Source of the DNA: CAVPJC01 sp963705155
GTDB lineage: Bacteria > Chloroflexota > Anaerolineae > Anaerolineales > UBA4823
Reading direction: 5' to 3'
DNA length: 64,000 bases
Assembly: GCA_963705155.1 (NCBI GenBank)
Contig: CAVPJC010000018.1
Location: 1 to 64,000, forward strand
The position numbers and the translations under genes were made by a program. This document shows, in pieces, positions 39,508 through 47,366 of the stretch. Below the pieces are notes generated by a model, which was given only the letters and a program-made list of their open reading frames with translations, had not been told where the DNA came from and ran no database searches. How positions within the stretch are numbered: the stretch's first letter is position 1; the number at the start of each line of letters is the position of its first letter.

Positions 39508-40971
39508 TCAGAATTTTAACTTTCCCCAAATTTCATCGATGTGAGCTTTAACTTCGGGGGACATTTGAACAACTTCCGGCCAGTTGCGGGCATAGCCCTC
39601 TTCTGGCAGCTTGGCGGTTGCATCGATTCCGATTTTACCGCCGAATGAGTGTTGGTATGAGGCGTGGTCGAGATGGTCCACCGGCCCATTGGTGATGATG
39701 GCATCCTGGCTCCAATCCACATTCCCCAGGGCCTGCCAGGCTGTCTGCGAGAGGTTGTGCACATCCACCCATTCGTCCACAACCACAATGGCCTTGGTGA
39801 GCGACATCAGCGCCAGTCCCCACAGCCCGTGGATCACTTTGCGAGCGTGCCCGGGGTAGCGCTTCTTGATCGAGACCAGGACCAGATTGTGGAATACGCC
39901 TTCTGCCGGCATGTTTACATCCACGATTTCCGGCAGGAACAGCCGCATCAGCGGTAAGAACAGCCGTTCTGTGGCCTTGCCCATCCACACATCTTCCATC
40001 GGAGGGATGCCAACGATCGTGGTGGGATACACCGCTTTTCTTCGGTGGGTAATGGCGGTCACGTGGAATACCGGGAACGGCTCTACCGGTGTGTAATACC
40101 CGGTGTGATCGCCAAACGGCCCTTCGGGCAGGTGCTCGTTGGGATCCACGTAACCTTCAATCACAATCTCAGCCTGGGCAGGCACTTCCAGCGGCTGGGT
40201 GATGCAGTCCACAAAGGGAACCGGGGCGCCGCGCAAGTAGCCCGCCAGCAGATATTCATCGATGTTGGGCGGCAGCGGCGCCGATGCGCACCACATGCTG
40301 GCGGGATCTCCCCCCAGCACAATCGCGGCAGGAATGATGGCTTTGGCGGCTTTGCGTGCGGTGCGCTCGTGTTCTGCGCCGCCCTTGTGCCGCTGCCAGT
40401 GCACCAGCAGTGTGCGCCCATCCACAACCTGCAACCGGTACATCCCCACATTGCGCGTCCCACTCTCGGGATCGCGCGTGATCACCTGGGGCAAGGTGAT
40501 AAATTTGCCGCCGTCATTTGGCCAGCACTGCAGGATGGGCAGCAGGTCCAGCGTGGCGTCATCGGTATGCACAACTTCCTGCACCGCACCCCGCCGCACC
40601 TTTTTCGGCCCCGGCCCTATGGATTTGAACACACCCCACAGGTCGCGCCCGCGTCCAACCATCTGCCCCAGGCTGTTTGGCAGGCGCGGGTCAATGATTT
40701 TTCCCAGGCGTTGGTTCAGTTCATCCAGCTCTTCTACCCCCAGCGACCAGGCCATGCGCTGGGCCGTGCCGTACAGGTTGATCAACACCGGTATCTCATA
40801 CCCGCTGGGGTTTTCAAATAGCAGCGCTTTGTTATTTGCCGCAGCGCCTTTGATCAGGCGGTCGGTCACCTCCGTGATCTCAAGATGAGGAGATACTGGG
40901 ATTTTGATGCGCACCAGCTCGCCGCGTTTTTCTAGAAATGAAATAAATTCACCCAGGTTTTGTGTGCTCAT
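39508..40971 (-). CDS. UbiD-family decarboxylase (menaquinone, MqnL-like)
   Basis: The 487-residue enzyme opens MSTQNLGEFISFLEKRGELV and contains GTRNVGMYRLQVVDG (prenyl-FMN region), EGYVDPNEHLPEGPFGDHTG with the catalytic Glu segment, and YPTTIVGIPPMEDVWMG, all standard for UbiD. UbiD enzymes use prenylated FMN to decarboxylate aromatic acids. In a futalosine pathway the MqnL version acts after MqnP; mqnP lies 3.4 kb downstream on the same strand. The leader has TATAAT at 41001-41006, a CCGGTT/AACCGG hairpin (40982-40997) and GGAG close to the start, so the hairpin could affect translation. No UbiX-like gene is in the window. Confidence 0.88.
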   Translation of the reverse strand: MSTQNLGEFISFLEKRGELVRIKIPVSPHLEITEVTDRLIKGAAANNKALLFENPSGYEIPVLINLYGTAQRMAWSLGVEELDELNQRLGKIIDPRLPNSLGQMVGRGRDLWGVFKSIGPGPKKVRRGAVQEVVHTDDATLDLLPILQCWPNDGGKFITLPQVITRDPESGTRNVGMYRLQVVDGRTLLVHWQRHKGGAEHERTARKAAKAIIPAAIVLGGDPASMWCASAPLPPNIDEYLLAGYLRGAPVPFVDCITQPLEVPAQAEIVIEGYVDPNEHLPEGPFGDHTGYYTPVEPFPVFHVTAITHRRKAVYPTTIVGIPPMEDVWMGKATERLFLPLMRLFLPEIVDVNMPAEGVFHNLVLVSIKKRYPGHARKVIHGLWGLALMSLTKAIVVVDEWVDVHNLSQTAWQALGNVDWSQDAIITNGPVDHLDHASYQHSFGGKIGIDATAKLPEEGYARNWPEVVQMSPEVKAHIDEIWGKLKF

Positions 40972-41000
40972 ACCTTACACTCCGGTTAGGAAACCGGCTA

Positions 41001-41006
41001 ATTATA
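41001..41006 (-). promoter_or_regulatory. -10 element of the UbiD-like gene
   Basis: TATAAT on the minus strand, 29 bases before the start codon, back to back with the plus-strand promoter at 41018. Confidence 0.5.
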
Positions 41007-41017
41007 GCATGTTTGGC

Positions 41018-41046
41018 TTGACACGGTTGCATGCCTATGCTACATT
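41018..41046 (+). promoter_or_regulatory. Housekeeping-type promoter for the Roadblock operon
   Basis: TTGACA (41018-41023), 17 bases, TACATT (41041-41046): a near-consensus promoter. It would give a ~190-base leader carrying the palindrome at 41089-41152. Confidence 0.65.
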
Positions 41047-41088
41047 TAGATTTGCCTTATCCCCGTTAGCGCATTAAAGATTTAGTAG

Positions 41089-41152
41089 TTACGCAGTTTA
41101 AGGGAAAGTTGGGGGTGCGGCGAAGCCCCCCAACCCCCCACCAACTGCGTAA
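41089..41152. repeat. 64-bp palindromic element, second copy of the TTACGCAGTT family
   Basis: The ends TTACGCAGTT (41089-41098) and AACTGCGTAA (41143-41152) match those of the 3132-3213 element, as does the GTCCTA flank. The interior pairs through GTTGGGGG and CCCCCAAC but has otherwise diverged. It lies in the predicted leader of the Roadblock operon. Confidence 0.7.
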
Positions 41153-41244
41153 GTCCTATGATTAATAATGGCGGATGTGTCTGGCGGGTCTTGTCCCTGG
41201 CAGGCATTGTTGTTCTTCATTCGGTAGTTAAGGAGTGTTACACT

Positions 41245-41616
41245 TTGACCAAATCGCGCTCCCAACAGTTGGTAGAACGTTTGCGAGATCTGCAGGCCTC
41301 CTCTCCCGATATTGAGGCCTCAGCGATTGTCAGTGTGGATGGGTTGAGCATTGCTTCCGCTTTACCTCAAGGTGTGGAAGAAGATCGTGTCTCAGCCATG
41401 TCGGCTGCCATGCTCTCGCTTGGTGAGCGCATCGCTTCCGAGCTCGGGCGTGGAACATTGGATCAAGTCTACATCAAAGGCGAGAAGGGCTATGTCATCC
41501 TGATGTCAGTCGGTGAAGAAGCTGTTCTGACTGCCCTGGCGCGTGAGCAGGCCAAGCTTGGGCTCATCTTCCTGGACATGCGCCGCGCTACCGAAGACCT
41601 CACCAGATTGATTTGA
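41245..41616 (+). CDS. Roadblock/LC7 domain protein
   Basis: The 123-residue protein reads VERLRDLQASSPDIEASAIV, SVDGLSIASALPQGVEEDRV, AMLSLGERIASELGRG and ends in the second helix, a complete Roadblock/LC7 fold. Such proteins are usually partners or activators of Ras-like (MglA) GTPases in polarity and motility, or act in signalling complexes. I choose the TTG at 41245 because AAGGAG lies eight bases upstream; the open frame extends to 41158, immediately after the palindromic repeat. V4R and response-regulator genes follow in the same direction with very short gaps, so the three probably work together. No GTPase gene is in the window. Confidence 0.85.
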   Translation: MTKSRSQQLVERLRDLQASSPDIEASAIVSVDGLSIASALPQGVEEDRVSAMSAAMLSLGERIASELGRGTLDQVYIKGEKGYVILMSVGEEAVLTALAREQAKLGLIFLDMRRATEDLTRLI

Positions 41617-41631
41617 GCGGCGGAAAATTCT

Positions 41632-42267
41632 ATGGACCCGATTGCGAAAAGTGGTTATTACTACGCCAATAAAATCGCCTTTATCTCCCTCAAAGCCCTG
41701 GAAGAGGTCATGGGCAAGAATGGCTTGAATGCCATTTTAAACCTGGCGCACTTGCCTCACCTGATTGATAACCTGCCTTCCAACAACCTGGAACGCGAAT
41801 TTGATTTTGCCGATTTCACCGCCGTGAATATGGCCCTGGAAGAGATGTACGGCCCCCGCGGCGGGCGCGGCCTGGCGCTGCGCGCCGGTCGGGCCGCCTT
41901 TGATGAATCCCTGCGCAATTTTGGCGCTCTGGCAGGGGTTGGTGATCTTGCATTCAAAGTCCTGCCGCTGCCGGTCAAGCTGCGCATTGGCATCCCCGCC
42001 ATGGCAAAGATCTTCAGTCAGATCAGCGATCAGTATTCTACTGTCCTGGAGCGCGAGAGTGACTTTATCTACACCATCCACCGCTGCCCGCAGTGCTGGA
42101 GTCGCAGTGGTCTGGATAAACCGGTGTGCTTCATCGGCGCCGGCCTGTTGCAGGAGGGTTTGCGCTGGGTCTCCGGTGGGAGCGAATTTCGCGTCAACAA
42201 ATCGAAGTGTATGGCAATGGGGGATACGGTTTGTGAGTACACGATTCAAAAGACCCCGATGAGCTAG
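41632..42267 (+). CDS. V4R-domain (4-vinyl reductase-like) protein
   Basis: The 211-residue protein has an N-terminal helical domain (YYYANKIAFISLKALEEVMG) and a C-terminal V4R domain with two Cys clusters, IHRCPQCWSRSGLDKPVCF and FRVNKSKCMAMGDTVCEY, which probably bind zinc or another ligand. V4R domains act as small-molecule sensors, for example of phenols or fatty acids, and also occur in tether-like proteins. It starts 15 bases after the Roadblock stop; the next gene starts nine bases after its own. I infer a sensory role in the cassette. Confidence 0.8.
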   Translation: MDPIAKSGYYYANKIAFISLKALEEVMGKNGLNAILNLAHLPHLIDNLPSNNLEREFDFADFTAVNMALEEMYGPRGGRGLALRAGRAAFDESLRNFGALAGVGDLAFKVLPLPVKLRIGIPAMAKIFSQISDQYSTVLERESDFIYTIHRCPQCWSRSGLDKPVCFIGAGLLQEGLRWVSGGSEFRVNKSKCMAMGDTVCEYTIQKTPMS

Positions 42268-42276
42268 GCGGGCGGC

Positions 42277-43131
42277 GTGCCTGATAATAAACCCACCCTC
42301 CTCATTGTCGAAGACGATCCCGATGTTGCAGATATGCTCAATGCTTATTTCCATGTCCAGGGATATGACGTCGTCGCAGTCAATTGGGGTGAGGATGCCA
42401 TCAATGCCTGCCGTTCAAGCTGCCCGGACCTGATTATCCTGGATATTCGCCTGCCGGATATTGATGGCTACGAGGTGGCGCGCCGCTTGCGCAGCAGCCG
42501 CCGCACGGCTGAAGTGCCCATCATCTTCCTGACTGAAAAACGCGCCCGCGCCGACCGTCTCCTGGGGCTGGAATTGGGCGCCGATGACTATATCACCAAA
42601 CCGTTCGACATCCAGGAGCTGCGTTTGCGTGTGCGCAATGCCCTGCGCCGCACAACCCAGGGCCCTCTTACCAACCCGGTCACCGGTCTGCCCGAGGGCG
42701 CCCTGGTGGATGAGCGCCTGCAAGAATGTCTCACCAGCCGCCAGTGGGAAGCACTCCTGATTGCGCTGGATAACGTGGATGCCTTTCGAGATGCCTATGG
42801 GTTTGTCGCTTCTGATGATGTTCTGCGCGCCGTGGGATTGATGATTCAAAATGCCGTCCGCGATATCGGCAGCCCGAGCGATTTTGTCGGTCAGGTCAGC
42901 CACGCTGAATTTGTCCTCATCACCACCCTGGGCAGCCTGGCTGTCTTGCGGGAGCGCATCCACACCCGTCTGCACCAATCTCTGGAGTATTTTTATCCAC
43001 TCAAAGACCGTGAGGAACATCATTTATTGGGTCGCAAGCTTGCTGTCAATATGCGACAACTCTCAGCAGAGAATGGACCCTTTCCGAACCTCGCCGCGCT
43101 CAAGTCTGAGCTGCTGGGCAGGCAGGTGTAA
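42277..43131 (+). CDS. Response regulator with degenerate GGDEF-like domain
   Basis: The receiver is complete: LLIVEDDPDVADMLNAYF, phosphoacceptor in LIILDIRLPDIDGYE, T/K in FLTEKRARADR and YITKPFDIQELR. The C-terminal ~150 residues keep the GGDEF outline (NPVTGLPEGALVDERL, ALDNVDAFRDAYGFVASDD) but SHAEFVLIT replaces the GGDEF signature, so diguanylate cyclase activity is unlikely. A GTG start at 42277 is used. It ends seven bases before the glycosyltransferase. It is likely the output or scaffold protein of the Roadblock/V4R cassette. Confidence 0.8.
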   Translation: MPDNKPTLLIVEDDPDVADMLNAYFHVQGYDVVAVNWGEDAINACRSSCPDLIILDIRLPDIDGYEVARRLRSSRRTAEVPIIFLTEKRARADRLLGLELGADDYITKPFDIQELRLRVRNALRRTTQGPLTNPVTGLPEGALVDERLQECLTSRQWEALLIALDNVDAFRDAYGFVASDDVLRAVGLMIQNAVRDIGSPSDFVGQVSHAEFVLITTLGSLAVLRERIHTRLHQSLEYFYPLKDREEHHLLGRKLAVNMRQLSAENGPFPNLAALKSELLGRQV

Positions 43132-43137
43132 ATTCCT

Positions 43138-43879
43138 GTGCAGCTTACGGTTGTAACCCCCACTTATAACGAAGCGGAGAACCTGCCCAAATTGGTCTCC
43201 GCTTTATTTGATCTCCCCGTGCCCGATCTGAAAATTTTGGTGGTGGATGATAACAGCCCGGATGGCACCGGTAGGCTGGCAGATGATCTGCGCCTCCAAC
43301 CGCCCGGGCCGCATGGCAGTCCTGCACCGTCCCGGTAAGATGGGTCTGGGCAGCGCTTACATTCAGGGTTTCGCCCGGGCCATGCAGGATGGCGCCCAGG
43401 CGATTGCCCAGATGGATGCCGATTTTTCACATCCACCGGAGCTATTGCCTGTGCTGCTCCGTTCTCTGGATACCTGTGATGTTGCCATGGGGTCCCGTTA
43501 TGTGCCCGGGGGAGCCGTTGATGAACGCTGGCCGTTCTGGCGCAAAGGCCTGTCTGCTTTTGGCAACCTTTACGCCCGCGCCATCCTGGGTCTCCCGGTT
43601 CGGGATGCCACCGGCGGGTTTCGCGTCTGGAAACGACAGACGCTCGCTGGTATGCCGCTTGAGCGTGTCCGATCAAACGGTTATGCTTTCCAGGTAGAAA
43701 TGGCCTATATCGCCTGCCGCCTGGGTTATACTTTTCAGGAAACCCCATTTTATTTTGCCGACCGCCGCTGGGGACACTCCAAGATGTCCTTCCAGATTCA
43801 ACGCGAAGCCGCTTTGCGTGTCTGGCAAATGCTGCTAGAATATCGTCGTCTCAAGCCGTGTAAAAATCCCGCAGACTGA
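43138..43879 (+). CDS. GT2 glycosyltransferase, polyprenol-phosphate (DPM1-like), one frameshift
   Basis: The GTG-started frame gives MQLTVVTPTYNEAENLPKLV and ILVVDDNSPDGTGRLADDL. After a break near 43300 the protein continues with RPGKMGLGSAYIQGFARAM, the DxD-type QMDADFSHPPELLP, MGSRYVPGG and RDATGGFRVWKRQTL. It lacks C-terminal membrane spans, so it is the short, soluble DPM1-like form (~247 residues) that loads a sugar onto polyprenyl phosphate. It follows the response regulator by six bases. Confidence 0.85.
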
Positions 43880-43967
43880 CCCCTGCTGTCCGGCGTCTCG
43901 CCTCTGGCTGTACCCGTTATCTCGACACTCCGGGCTATCCTGCAATCCCGTAAATCCCAGGTATCTG

Positions 43968-45248
43968 ATGTCGATCAATCCCCCTGCCCCGTACCTGCCC
44001 TCAAATTTCCGCCATTTGTATGCTGATGTTGGCTGGTACGGCATTCTGCTTGGCAGCACCCTGGCGTTTATTGCCGTATATGCCGCCCGCCAGGGGGCAT
44101 CCAGTTTTCAGGTCAGCTTGCTCACTGCCGGCCCGGCAGTGGTGAACCTGGTCTTTTCACTGCCTTCCGGCAGGTGGTTGCAAGGCCGCTCCCTGATCCG
44201 CACCATGTTTATCACCTCTTTCTGGAACCGCCTGGGCTTTTTACTGCTCATCCCCTTGCCCTGGTTGTTCAGCGCATCCTGGCAGGTATGGACAGCTGTG
44301 TTGGTCACCCTGTTGATGTCCATTCCCGGCACTGTCATGGCAATTGCCTTTAACGCCACGTTTTCGGTTGCGGTGCCTGCCGAGTATCGCGCTATGGTGG
44401 TGGGCCGCCGGAACGCTCTGTTGGCTCTTACTACCACAGTTGCCTCACTGGTTTGCGGCTGGCTGCTGGATCAAATCATTTTTCCACTCAATTATCAGAT
44501 CGTATTTGGATTTGGAGCTGCCGGGGCGTTGTTCAGCACATACCATCTCTCGCGCTTGATCCTGCCATCCGAGCCATCCCTGCAAGCCAGCAGCCTCCTG
44601 CCGGCCCTGGCTCGTTCGGGTACATCCATCCTGCACCGCCTTGGGAACATCCGTCACTCTTCCGCACAACCTGCCTCATTCAAGCGCAGCGCTTCGCCCC
44701 GGGAGCTGCTGCGTTCTCCTCTGGCGCCTTTTATGACGGTTTATTTCCTTTTCTATACCTTCCAGTACGCTTCCATTCCGATCTACCCCGTGTTTTCAGT
44801 GCGGGTCTTGGATCTCTCGGATGGACAGATCAGCCTGGGCAGCGCCCTCTTTTACATCACCATGTTTGCCGCCTCGTTGGCGCTTGGCTGGTTGACCAGC
44901 CGGCTGCGCCATCACGGCACACTGGTCGCTGGCGCTCTTCTTTTTGGCCTGTACCCATTGCTCAACGCGCTTGCGCGCGATGCCACGCTGTTTTGGGCGG
45001 CTTCGCTGGCGGGTGGGGTCGCCTGGGGGATCACCTACGGCGGATTGACCAATCGCCTGATGGAGCGTGTTCCCGAAGATAACCGCCCGGCTTTCATGGC
45101 CTACCATAACCTGGTATTGAACCTGGGTATCCTGTGCGGCTCGCTCATCGGGCCGCTGGTGGCTGAATGGATTGGTTTGCGTCCCGCTCTGCTGCTTAAT
45201 TCTGGCCTGCGCCTGCTGGCGGGGATATTATTTATCTTCTGGGGTTGA
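43968..45248 (+). CDS. MFS transporter
   Basis: The 426-residue protein has about twelve membrane spans in two halves, with loop features such as SGRWLQGRSLIRTMF after the second span and a ~50-residue central cytoplasmic loop (LLPALARSGTSILHRLG). It is a major-facilitator efflux or uptake protein; the substrate cannot be read. It is downstream of the glycosyltransferase with an 88-base gap and converges on rsmA. Confidence 0.85.
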   Translation: MSINPPAPYLPSNFRHLYADVGWYGILLGSTLAFIAVYAARQGASSFQVSLLTAGPAVVNLVFSLPSGRWLQGRSLIRTMFITSFWNRLGFLLLIPLPWLFSASWQVWTAVLVTLLMSIPGTVMAIAFNATFSVAVPAEYRAMVVGRRNALLALTTTVASLVCGWLLDQIIFPLNYQIVFGFGAAGALFSTYHLSRLILPSEPSLQASSLLPALARSGTSILHRLGNIRHSSAQPASFKRSASPRELLRSPLAPFMTVYFLFYTFQYASIPIYPVFSVRVLDLSDGQISLGSALFYITMFAASLALGWLTSRLRHHGTLVAGALLFGLYPLLNALARDATLFWAASLAGGVAWGITYGGLTNRLMERVPEDNRPAFMAYHNLVLNLGILCGSLIGPLVAEWIGLRPALLLNSGLRLLAGILFIFWG

Positions 45249-45273
45249 TGCCGTGGCGTTAATTTCGGTCGAG

Positions 45274-46146
45274 TCAACCGCTTTTGGCGGTCTGCACCAG
45301 ACGCTGCCAATCTTCCAGGCTCAGGGTCTCCGCCCGCCGCATCGGGTCAATCTCTGCTTTCTCCAGCAGCGCGGATGCCTGCCCGGGTGACCATTGCATA
45401 CCGCCCGCCAGTGTATTGCGGAGTGTTTTGCGCTTCTGGCTGAAGCCGGCTTTTGCCAATCGGAAGAAAAAGGGCACATCCTGTGCGGGCATGCGTGCTT
45501 CCGGGTACAAATCGACGCGCACCACCGCCGAATCGACGTTGGGCGCCGGGTAGAAGGCGCCAGCCGGGATGAGGGCGGCGATCCTGGGGGCGCCGTAAAC
45601 CTGTACGCTCAGGGCCAGCAGGCTCATTTCGCCGGGCCGGGCGCAAATCCGCTCCGCCACCTCGCGCTGCACGGTTAACGCCAGCCGCCTGGGGCGGCTG
45701 CGCGCCTCCAGTAGATGCCGGATCAATGCCGAGGTGATGTAATAGGGAATATTCGCCGCCACCAGGTAACCGGGGGTATCCACCAGCGCTGCGGGGTCCA
45801 AGCCCAGGATATCGCCCTCCACCAGATGGATATTGTCATACCCCGCCAGTATCACCCGAAGAATGGGCAGCAGTCTGCCATCCAATTCCACCGCGGTCAC
45901 GCTGCGCGCCTGCTCGGCCAGCCGGCAGGTCAGGCTCCCCAACCCCGCGCCCACCTCCAGCACCGTGTCGCCCTGGCTCAGCCCGGCTGCTTCCACCACC
46001 CTGTCCAGCGCCGACTCATCCACCAGGAAATTCTGTCCCAGGCGTTTATCGGGTTTCAACCCGTACTGGCGCAGCAGGTTTGCCGGGTTGATCTCAGGCC
46101 GCCCCGGCCGGGCCGGCTGGCTGGTTTCAGGGGCAGGTGGGTTCAT
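45274..46146 (-). CDS. rsmA: 16S rRNA dimethyladenosine transferase RsmA (KsgA)
   Basis: The 290-residue enzyme has KRLGQNFLVDESALDRVV, the SAM-binding VLEVGAGLGSLTCRLAEQA, acidic loop VEGDILGLD and the catalytic ANIPYYITSALI. It dimethylates two adjacent adenosines near the 3' end of 16S rRNA during late small-subunit assembly. Its start overlaps the end of the LCP gene upstream by 20 bases, so both are co-transcribed from the promoter at 47323-47328. An N-terminal ~20-residue extension rich in Pro is unusual but harmless. Confidence 0.93.
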   Translation of the reverse strand: MNPPAPETSQPARPGRPEINPANLLRQYGLKPDKRLGQNFLVDESALDRVVEAAGLSQGDTVLEVGAGLGSLTCRLAEQARSVTAVELDGRLLPILRVILAGYDNIHLVEGDILGLDPAALVDTPGYLVAANIPYYITSALIRHLLEARSRPRRLALTVQREVAERICARPGEMSLLALSVQVYGAPRIAALIPAGAFYPAPNVDSAVVRVDLYPEARMPAQDVPFFFRLAKAGFSQKRKTLRNTLAGGMQWSPGQASALLEKAEIDPMRRAETLSLEDWQRLVQTAKSG

Positions 46147-47281
46147 CAGGTTGCGTGGGCCAGGTGCCCGCCATGAACTGGTCTACATAATCCCCGATCA
46201 CATCAAAGTCAGCTTCCATAATGAAGGTCTCGGCTTTTTGCTGAGGGCTGTACACACGCCCGGGGCTCAGGATCTCATCCGGCAGACCGGTGAAGATGAT
46301 GTTCTCCCGTTTCAGATTTGGTATGAGACAGGCCAATTGCCCGATTTGTTCCAGGCTCAGATCGGTGAGCACTTGCCCCTGAAACGCGGCAACGATCTGT
46401 GGGATTTTGGGCAGGACAGCCGGGCTGGTGATTTTTGATTTCAGGGCGCAAATCACCATGTTCTGGTGATCCATGCGGGTGAAGTCGTTGTATTTCTTGC
46501 GGATGCGCGCAAAGCGCAGCGCTTCAGCGCCGGTAAAGTGGTGCTGGCCGGCGGTAAAGTAGCCCATATCTTCGGTCTTGTCGTCAATGGGCCGTCCGTC
46601 CACATCGGTGGGCAGAAACAGGTCAATCCCGCCCACCGCATCCACAATTTTCACAAAGGTTTGCATATTCACGGCGCCATAATGATCGGCCCGCAATCCG
46701 AAATTTAGATCCAGTGTGCGCGCCAGCAGCCCGGGACCTGCCCCGGGACCGTTGTAATAGCCCATTCCCGGCCCACCGTAAAAATAAGCCTGGTTGAGCT
46801 TGCCATGATCAATATTGTAGGGGTTTTCAATATCGGGGATCTCAACCCACAGGTCACGTGGCATGGAGAGCATCGTCACGCGCGGCGTGACAAAATCAAT
46901 CCGTGCCACCCGGATCACATCCGCCAGGCCGTAGCGGTAGTCGATGCCGCTGTCTGCGCCGATTCCCAGGATGTACATCGTGGGAGGTCCGCCGCACAGG
47001 GGTTGCGGGGTGGGTGTGGGGGCCGGGGCTGCTTCGGTAGGGGTGCTGCTGGCTGCCAGAGAGACCTCTGCCTGGCTGGCTTCTGTTACGGCCGGGCCGG
47101 GGCTGGCAGCCGGGGTGGCGCTGGCAGTCTCGGGGGTATGGGTGGGCAGTTGAAGCCCGGGACCCAGGGGAGCTGACCAGCGCTGTACTACTCTTGGATA
47201 GAGGATGGCCCCGCCCAGAACCAGCAGGCTCAGCGTGACAACGGTCAGCAGGAACAGGATTTTTCTACGCGGGGTAATCAT
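46127..47281 (-). CDS. LytR-CpsA-Psr (LCP) family ligase
   Basis: The 384-residue protein has an N-terminal membrane span (ILFLLTVVTLSLLVLGGAIL), a Thr/Pro/Ala-rich linker (~residues 45-95) and the LCP domain, with VTMLSMPRDLWVEIP, YNIDHGKLNQAYFYGG and ALRFARIRKKYNDFTRMDHQ containing the Arg/Asp residues that bind pyrophosphate-lipid. LCP enzymes transfer glycopolymers from undecaprenyl carriers to the cell wall. The divergent sugar-1-phosphate transferase and flippase next door fit this job. Confidence 0.88.
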   Translation of the reverse strand: MITPRRKILFLLTVVTLSLLVLGGAILYPRVVQRWSAPLGPGLQLPTHTPETASATPAASPGPAVTEASQAEVSLAASSTPTEAAPAPTPTPQPLCGGPPTMYILGIGADSGIDYRYGLADVIRVARIDFVTPRVTMLSMPRDLWVEIPDIENPYNIDHGKLNQAYFYGGPGMGYYNGPGAGPGLLARTLDLNFGLRADHYGAVNMQTFVKIVDAVGGIDLFLPTDVDGRPIDDKTEDMGYFTAGQHHFTGAEALRFARIRKKYNDFTRMDHQNMVICALKSKITSPAVLPKIPQIVAAFQGQVLTDLSLEQIGQLACLIPNLKRENIIFTGLPDEILSPGRVYSPQQKAETFIMEADFDVIGDYVDQFMAGTWPTQPDEPTCP

Positions 47282-47322
47282 AACGGATATGCGCCTGGTT
47301 GTCCTTCAGCAGGCAGAGAAAG

Positions 47323-47352
47323 ATTATATCACTATCGCCTCTGAGGTATAAT
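47323..47352. promoter_or_regulatory. Overlapping bidirectional promoter between LCP and sugar-transferase genes
   Basis: TATAAT reads on the minus strand at 47323-47328 (with an upstream TG) and on the plus strand at 47347-47352, 18 bases apart. Each hexamer falls where the -35 of the other promoter would lie. Plus-strand initiation would give a leader of only ~8 bases before the ATG at 47367. Confidence 0.5.
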
Positions 47353-47366
47353 CCGTGCGAACGCCC

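Noticed and set aside
41158..41244. N-terminal extension of the Roadblock frame
   Set aside because: It begins at the edge of the repeat and is not conserved-looking; TTG at 41245 has AAGGAG.
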